NCBI GenBank assembly: GCA_024638585.1
Contig: JAHEKA010000001.1
Location: forward strand, 1-26,727
Length of the DNA: 26,727 nucleotides
From: Rhodospirillales bacterium
GTDB lineage: Bacteria; Pseudomonadota; Alphaproteobacteria; SMXQ01
Direction of reading: 5' to 3'
The position numbers and the translations under genes were made by a program. Shown in pieces: positions 23,130 to 26,727 of the stretch; the stretch's first letter is position 1; every line of letters begins with the position of its first letter. The notes beneath the pieces were generated by a model. The model was given only the letters and a program-made list of their open reading frames with translations. It searched no databases and was not told where the DNA came from.

Positions 23130-24842
23130 ATGACGGATTTCGGGGACAAGGTATTCGACTATGTGATCATCGGCGGCGGCTCGGCGGGATCGGTGCTGGC
23201 GAGCCGGCTGACCGAGCGCGCCGCCAACCACGTGCTGCTGATCGAGGCGGGGGAAGATTTCCCGCCGGGGCAGGAGCCGTCTGAGATCCTCGACAGCTTC
23301 GCCGGCACGGCCCATTCCAACCCGCGCTTCACCTGGCCCAACCTGCAGGCCGCCTTCCTGCCGCGCCCGGGCAATGCCCCGGACAATCGTCCGAGGCGGC
23401 GGTACACACAGGGGCGGGTGATCGGCGGCGGCTCGTCGGTCAACGGCATGGTGTCGGTGCGCGGACTGCCGAGCGACTACGACGGTTGGGCCGCCGCCGG
23501 GGCCGACGGCTGGGATTGGGACGGCGTGCTGCCCTTCTTCAGGAAGCTGGAGCATGACCGGGATTTCGATGGGCCCCTGCACGGCAAGGACGGGCCCATC
23601 GGCCTGCGCCGCATCCCGGCCGAGGTCTGGCCCGGGTTCGTGCGCTCGGTGATCCAGGCGGTCGATGATCTTGGGTATGAGAACATCAAGGACCAGAACG
23701 GCGTCTTCACCGACGGCTATTTCCCCATCGCCATCTGCAATATCGACGATCAGCGCGTTTCCGCCGCGATCGGCTACCTGACCGCCGACGTGCGTGCGCG
23801 CGATAATTTTTCGATTGTCAGTGAGACCAAGGTCGAGCGCCTCGCGTTCGACGGTCGCCGGGTCATCGGCGTCGCTGCCCGGAATGGGGGCGGCCGGTTC
23901 GAGGTGCGGGCAAAGGAGGTGATCGTCTCCACCGGGGCGGTGCATTCGCCGGCCCTGCTGCTGCGCTCGGGCATCGGCCCGGCGGCGGAGCTCAAGGCGC
24001 TCGGCATCGACGTGGTGGCCGACCGGCCCGGCGTCGGCAAGCATCTGATGGAGCATCCCGGGGTCAATTTCGGCTGCTACATGAAGCCCGAGGCGCGCCT
24101 GCCCGCCAGCCTGCGCCGGCAGATGTTCGCAGGGCTGCGCTGGTCGTCCAACATGGAAGGCTGCCCCAAGGGGGACATGTACCTGATCCCCACCAACAAG
24201 ACCGCCTGGCACGATATCGGCGCGCGGCTCGGCGTCATCATGGTGTGGGCGAACAAGTCCTATTCCACCGGTGAGGTGCGTCTGACCTCCGCCGATCCGG
24301 GCGCGCCCATCGATGTCGATTTCGACATGTGTTCGGACCCCCGGGACCTTGACCGCCTGGTGATGGCGACGCGGCTGATGATCAAGCTGCAGGAGAACCC
24401 GGCGATCCGCGGCGCGGTGGAGGAAATCTTCCCGATCAGCTATTCGGACGGTGCGCGGAAACTCGCGGTCTATAGCCGCTACAATGAATTCAAGACCTGG
24501 TTGGGCGGCAAGGTGATGGACTCTTCTTCCCTGCTGCGCCGGTTCCTGATCGATACATTGATCGCCGACGGGCCGACGGTGGCCGACCTCGCATCCGACG
24601 AATCCGCCATGATCGCCTGGATCCGTGATACGGTGCTGGGTCATTGGCATGCGTCCTGCAGCTGCCGCATGGGCGCGGCCGATGACCCGGGCGCGGTGAC
24701 CGATTCCCATGGCCGGGTCTATGGCGTAAAAGGCCTGCGCGTCACGGATGCGTCGATCATGCCGGCGGTGCCTTGCGCCAACACCAATATTCCGACCATC
24801 ATGGTGGGAGAGAAGATTGCTGCCGCGATCCTGTCCGAATGA
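23130..24842 (+). CDS. GMC family FAD-dependent oxidoreductase (choline dehydrogenase-like)
   Basis: The 570-residue protein has the glucose-methanol-choline oxidoreductase layout. The dinucleotide-binding FDYVIIGGGSAGSVLASRL with the acidic LLIEAGE end is at the N terminus. The family signature VIGGGSSVNGMVSVRG (second FAD-interaction segment) follows near residue 100. The C-terminal end carries GHWHASCSCRMG and PCANTNIPTIMVGEKIA, where the catalytic histidine and the Asn of the active-site pair are expected. I place the start at the ATG at 23130, which has an AGGGGG site; the frame is open upstream to 23031 but lacks a ribosome site. It oxidises an alcohol with FAD as cofactor; the substrate is unknown. 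The bicupin gene follows almost directly. Confidence 0.93.
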   Translation: MTDFGDKVFDYVIIGGGSAGSVLASRLTERAANHVLLIEAGEDFPPGQEPSEILDSFAGTAHSNPRFTWPNLQAAFLPRPGNAPDNRPRRRYTQGRVIGGGSSVNGMVSVRGLPSDYDGWAAAGADGWDWDGVLPFFRKLEHDRDFDGPLHGKDGPIGLRRIPAEVWPGFVRSVIQAVDDLGYENIKDQNGVFTDGYFPIAICNIDDQRVSAAIGYLTADVRARDNFSIVSETKVERLAFDGRRVIGVAARNGGGRFEVRAKEVIVSTGAVHSPALLLRSGIGPAAELKALGIDVVADRPGVGKHLMEHPGVNFGCYMKPEARLPASLRRQMFAGLRWSSNMEGCPKGDMYLIPTNKTAWHDIGARLGVIMVWANKSYSTGEVRLTSADPGAPIDVDFDMCSDPRDLDRLVMATRLMIKLQENPAIRGAVEEIFPISYSDGARKLAVYSRYNEFKTWLGGKVMDSSSLLRRFLIDTLIADGPTVADLASDESAMIAWIRDTVLGHWHASCSCRMGAADDPGAVTDSHGRVYGVKGLRVTDASIMPAVPCANTNIPTIMVGEKIAAAILSE

Positions 24843-24856
24843 GAAGGAGTGAGAAA

Positions 24857-25969
24857 GTGAGTGAAGCCGAAGCCGAATGGGAAGCAACCGACAAATATCT
24901 GCTCGACCCCTATCTCGATTGGATCAAGGGGGAGGGCATCCCCATCGTCGAGGATTTCGGCGTCGACCTGTTCGCGGTCGAAACCAAGCCCTGGGCGCGC
25001 ATGGGCACCAAGGGGGCGGCGGTGCATCTCAAGGGGCGGGGCGATTTCATGTCGCTGTTCCTTGTCGATCTGGCGCCGGGCGGCAAGAGCGACCAGCAGC
25101 GCCACCTCTTTGAAGAAGTGGTCTATGTCATCGACGGCCATGGCTCCACCACGGTGGTGGCCGCCGATGGGCGCAAGCACACGTTCGAATGGGGCCCAAA
25201 GAGTCTGTTCGCCCTGCCGCTGAACGCCACCTATCAGCATTTCAACGGCTCCGGCACCGAATCGGCCAGGCTGTGCTCCGGCACCAACCTGCCGATGATG
25301 ATGAACATTTTCCACAGCGAAGGCTTCATCTTCGACAACCCCTATGAATTCCCCGAAAGGGTGGGGGCGGCGGATTATTTCGCGGGCGAGGGCGAGTTCC
25401 TTCCGGTCAAGCCCGGTCGCCACATGTGGGAGACCAACTTCGTTCCCAGCCTGTCGAACATGGAATTGCAGGGCTGGCAGAACCGGGGCGCGGGCGGCAC
25501 CTCCATCGTTTTTGCCCTGGCCGATGGGTTGATGCATTCCCACACGTCGGAAATGCCGGTCGGCACCTATAAGAAGGGCCATCGCCACGGCGCCGACTTT
25601 CACGTCTTCTGCGTTCATGGCACGGGCTATTCGCTGCTCTGGTACAACCCGGACGACGAGTATGTCCGCGTCGATTGGCGCCATGGCGTCGTCTTTGCGC
25701 CCCCCGAGGGCATGTTCCACCAGCACTTCAACACCGATCCCAGTTCCGCCCGGTATCTCGCCATCGCGCTGGGCAGCCAGCGCTATCCCTTCACCGAATC
25801 CAAGCGGTCGCATTTCGACAAAGGCGTCGATACCTCGCTGAAGGACGGCGGCAACCAGATCGAATACGAGGATCAGAATCCGCGGATCCACAAGATCTAT
25901 CTGGAAGAGCTTGCCAAGACCGGCGCCGAATCAAAGATGGGTCAGTTCATCGACGAATCGAAGTACTGA
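24857..25969 (+). CDS. Bicupin domain protein
   Basis: The 370-residue soluble protein has two cupin barrels. Barrel one contains RHLFEEVVYVIDGHGSTTV and a YQHFNGSG segment. Barrel two contains YKKGHRHGADFHVFCVHGTGY, whose histidines look like metal ligands, and HQHFNTDPSSARYLAIALG. The first barrel appears to have lost some metal histidines, so one active metal site per chain is likely. The start is the GTG at 24857 with an AAGGAGTGAG site. An ATG at 24839 overlapping the GMC stop codon by three bases is the alternative and would add six residues. The gene follows the GMC oxidoreductase gene and is likely its operon partner. Similarity to gentisate-dioxygenase or quercetinase-type bicupins is structural only; the reaction is unknown. 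Confidence 0.87.
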   Translation: MSEAEAEWEATDKYLLDPYLDWIKGEGIPIVEDFGVDLFAVETKPWARMGTKGAAVHLKGRGDFMSLFLVDLAPGGKSDQQRHLFEEVVYVIDGHGSTTVVAADGRKHTFEWGPKSLFALPLNATYQHFNGSGTESARLCSGTNLPMMMNIFHSEGFIFDNPYEFPERVGAADYFAGEGEFLPVKPGRHMWETNFVPSLSNMELQGWQNRGAGGTSIVFALADGLMHSHTSEMPVGTYKKGHRHGADFHVFCVHGTGYSLLWYNPDDEYVRVDWRHGVVFAPPEGMFHQHFNTDPSSARYLAIALGSQRYPFTESKRSHFDKGVDTSLKDGGNQIEYEDQNPRIHKIYLEELAKTGAESKMGQFIDESKY

Positions 25970-26561
25970 TTTTCGAGGCGGCGGGGGACGCGACCTCTTC
26001 GGCAAACAGCGCGAACCGTTCAGGGCGCCCCGGCACGACGCCGTCGAGCGGCCAGCAGGTGATGAGCACCAGCCGCCCGGCGCGGATGTCCGCCGGGATG
26101 CTGAGATGTGGCGTGGCCAGGACGCGGGAGCCGGTGACCCGATAGTGCAGGATCTTTCGATCCGGTGTCTCCAGCCTGATCGTCGCCCCCGGTTTGACGG
26201 TATCGAGCCCGCGGAAATGGGTGTCGCGATGGGCCGAGATCACAACTGTCCCACCCGCACCCGGCGCTGCCGATCCCGCCACATGGGTCGGCCCGAAGGC
26301 CAGTCCCTGGCCGCCGGAATCGGTCAGCACCAAAACGGCCCGGCCGCCCACCGTCAGGCGGGCGACCGGGAAGGTGTCGGCCCAGGGCCAGGGAGAGACC
26401 CCGGGCCGTCCCGCGAGCGTTCTCTGCCACGCGCTCTCGAGTAGATGTTGGGCAAGGACCGCTTTGGCGGGAATCCACAGCCCGTTGATGGTGAGAAGGG
26501 CGCCCAGCGCAACAACGCATGCACCGGCGATGCGCCGGGCGCCCCATTTCCCCTTAGGCAT
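25947..26561 (-). CDS. Class GN sortase (marine proteobacterial type)
   Basis: The 204-residue protein is a proteobacterial sortase, recognisable by an N-terminal membrane anchor (about 11-32), the catalytic-His segment VVISAHRDTHFRGLD (H111), the LVLITCWP segment with the catalytic cysteine (C169), and the conserved arginine further on (R179 or R182). Class GN sortases occur in marine and related Gram-negatives, each beside one dedicated target protein, and are thought to process its LPxTA-type signal at the inner membrane. That target is the next feature, ending eight bases into this gene (stop at 26554-26556, sortase ATG at 26559-26561 on the minus strand), so the two are translationally coupled. 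The last 23 bases overlap the convergent bicupin gene. Confidence 0.9.
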   Translation of the reverse strand: MPKGKWGARRIAGACVVALGALLTINGLWIPAKAVLAQHLLESAWQRTLAGRPGVSPWPWADTFPVARLTVGGRAVLVLTDSGGQGLAFGPTHVAGSAAPGAGGTVVISAHRDTHFRGLDTVKPGATIRLETPDRKILHYRVTGSRVLATPHLSIPADIRAGRLVLITCWPLDGVVPGRPERFALFAEEVASPAASKISTSIRR

Positions 26562-26727
26562 GGGCCCGCTGGGACCGGCCCGCGAGGAGGAGGAGGCCGG
26601 CGATCAACGCCACCAGGCCCGCCATCAGGGAAAGTGCCGCAGGGCTTGCCGTCTGGGGCAATTGCAGGGTCTGGGCACTGGCCGAGGGTTGGCCCGGCTT
26701 AACCGCCTTGGCCTTGATCCGCGGCGG
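26554..26727 (-). CDS. C-terminal end of sortase target protein (LPQTA sorting signal), cut by window edge
   Basis: Only 57 residues are visible; the gene runs off the right edge. The tail has the tripartite sorting signal: an LPQTA motif about 33 residues from the end, a hydrophobic segment (SLMAGLVALIAGLLLLAG) and a short basic end (RSQRAHA). This is the pattern of the 'marine proteobacterial sortase target protein', normally a large VIT- and von Willebrand A-domain protein encoded just before its class GN sortase. The VIT/vWA part is inferred and lies outside the window. The upstream residues are Lys/Pro/Ala-rich, as expected for a linker. Confidence 0.85.
   Translation of the reverse strand, partial: PPRIKAKAVKPGQPSASAQTLQLPQTASPAALSLMAGLVALIAGLLLLAGRSQRAHA

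Noticed and set aside
23013..24887. Open frame of 624 codons on the minus strand
   Set aside because: It is antisense to the GMC gene, whose FAD motif and C-terminal signature are clear on the plus strand.
1..26727. CRISPR array, insertion sequences or tRNA genes
   Set aside because: No regularly spaced repeats, transposase motifs, terminal inverted repeats or cloverleaf-like sequence were seen on reading through the window.

Overview
The window is a high-GC (roughly 60-65% by eye), densely coded stretch that looks like an alphaproteobacterium, probably a marine Rhodospirillales-type lineage. The reasons are the codon use, the alphaproteobacterial style of the transporter, MmgE/PrpD and GMC genes, and a class GN ('marine proteobacterial') sortase with its LPxTA substrate at the right edge. 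No rRNA, tRNA, insertion sequence or CRISPR array was found.

Layout. (1) 89-7913, plus strand: a glutathione S-transferase, a large thiamine-pyrophosphate (TPP) enzyme, a tripartite tricarboxylate transporter (TTT) binding protein, a terminator, a TctA-TctB fusion permease, a two-subunit TPP decarboxylase of the ComD/ComE type, and a VOC protein. (2) 8078-13083, plus strand: a second TTT system (tctB, tctA, tctC) with a PrpD-type dehydratase inserted before tctC. (3) 13171-16245, minus strand: a second MmgE/PrpD protein, a second VOC protein and a membrane fatty acid desaturase. (4) 16723-18661, plus strand: cold-shock protein, RhlE-like DEAD-box helicase and a small conserved-looking protein, an RNA-handling module. 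(5) 18863-25969: a return to small-molecule catabolism with a cupin, an ornithine-cyclodeaminase/mu-crystallin protein, a ComA-like (phosphosulfolactate synthase family) protein, a third MmgE/PrpD protein, a GMC oxidoreductase and a bicupin. (6) 25947-26727, minus strand: class GN sortase and the 3' end of its target-protein gene.

How the genes may work together (inference). Two TTT uptake systems, three divergent MmgE/PrpD lyases or isomerases, two TPP-dependent decarboxylase systems, an imine-reductase-like OCD protein, a GMC oxidase, two VOC proteins and three cupin barrels point to uptake and breakdown of one or more polar, probably multi-carboxylated or sulfonated, organic acids. The most unusual signal is homologues of three enzymes of methanogen coenzyme M biosynthesis (ComA-like at 20842-21627; ComD/ComE-like at 6177-7276) in one bacterial region alongside carboxylate transporters. 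The actual substrate cannot be told from the sequence.
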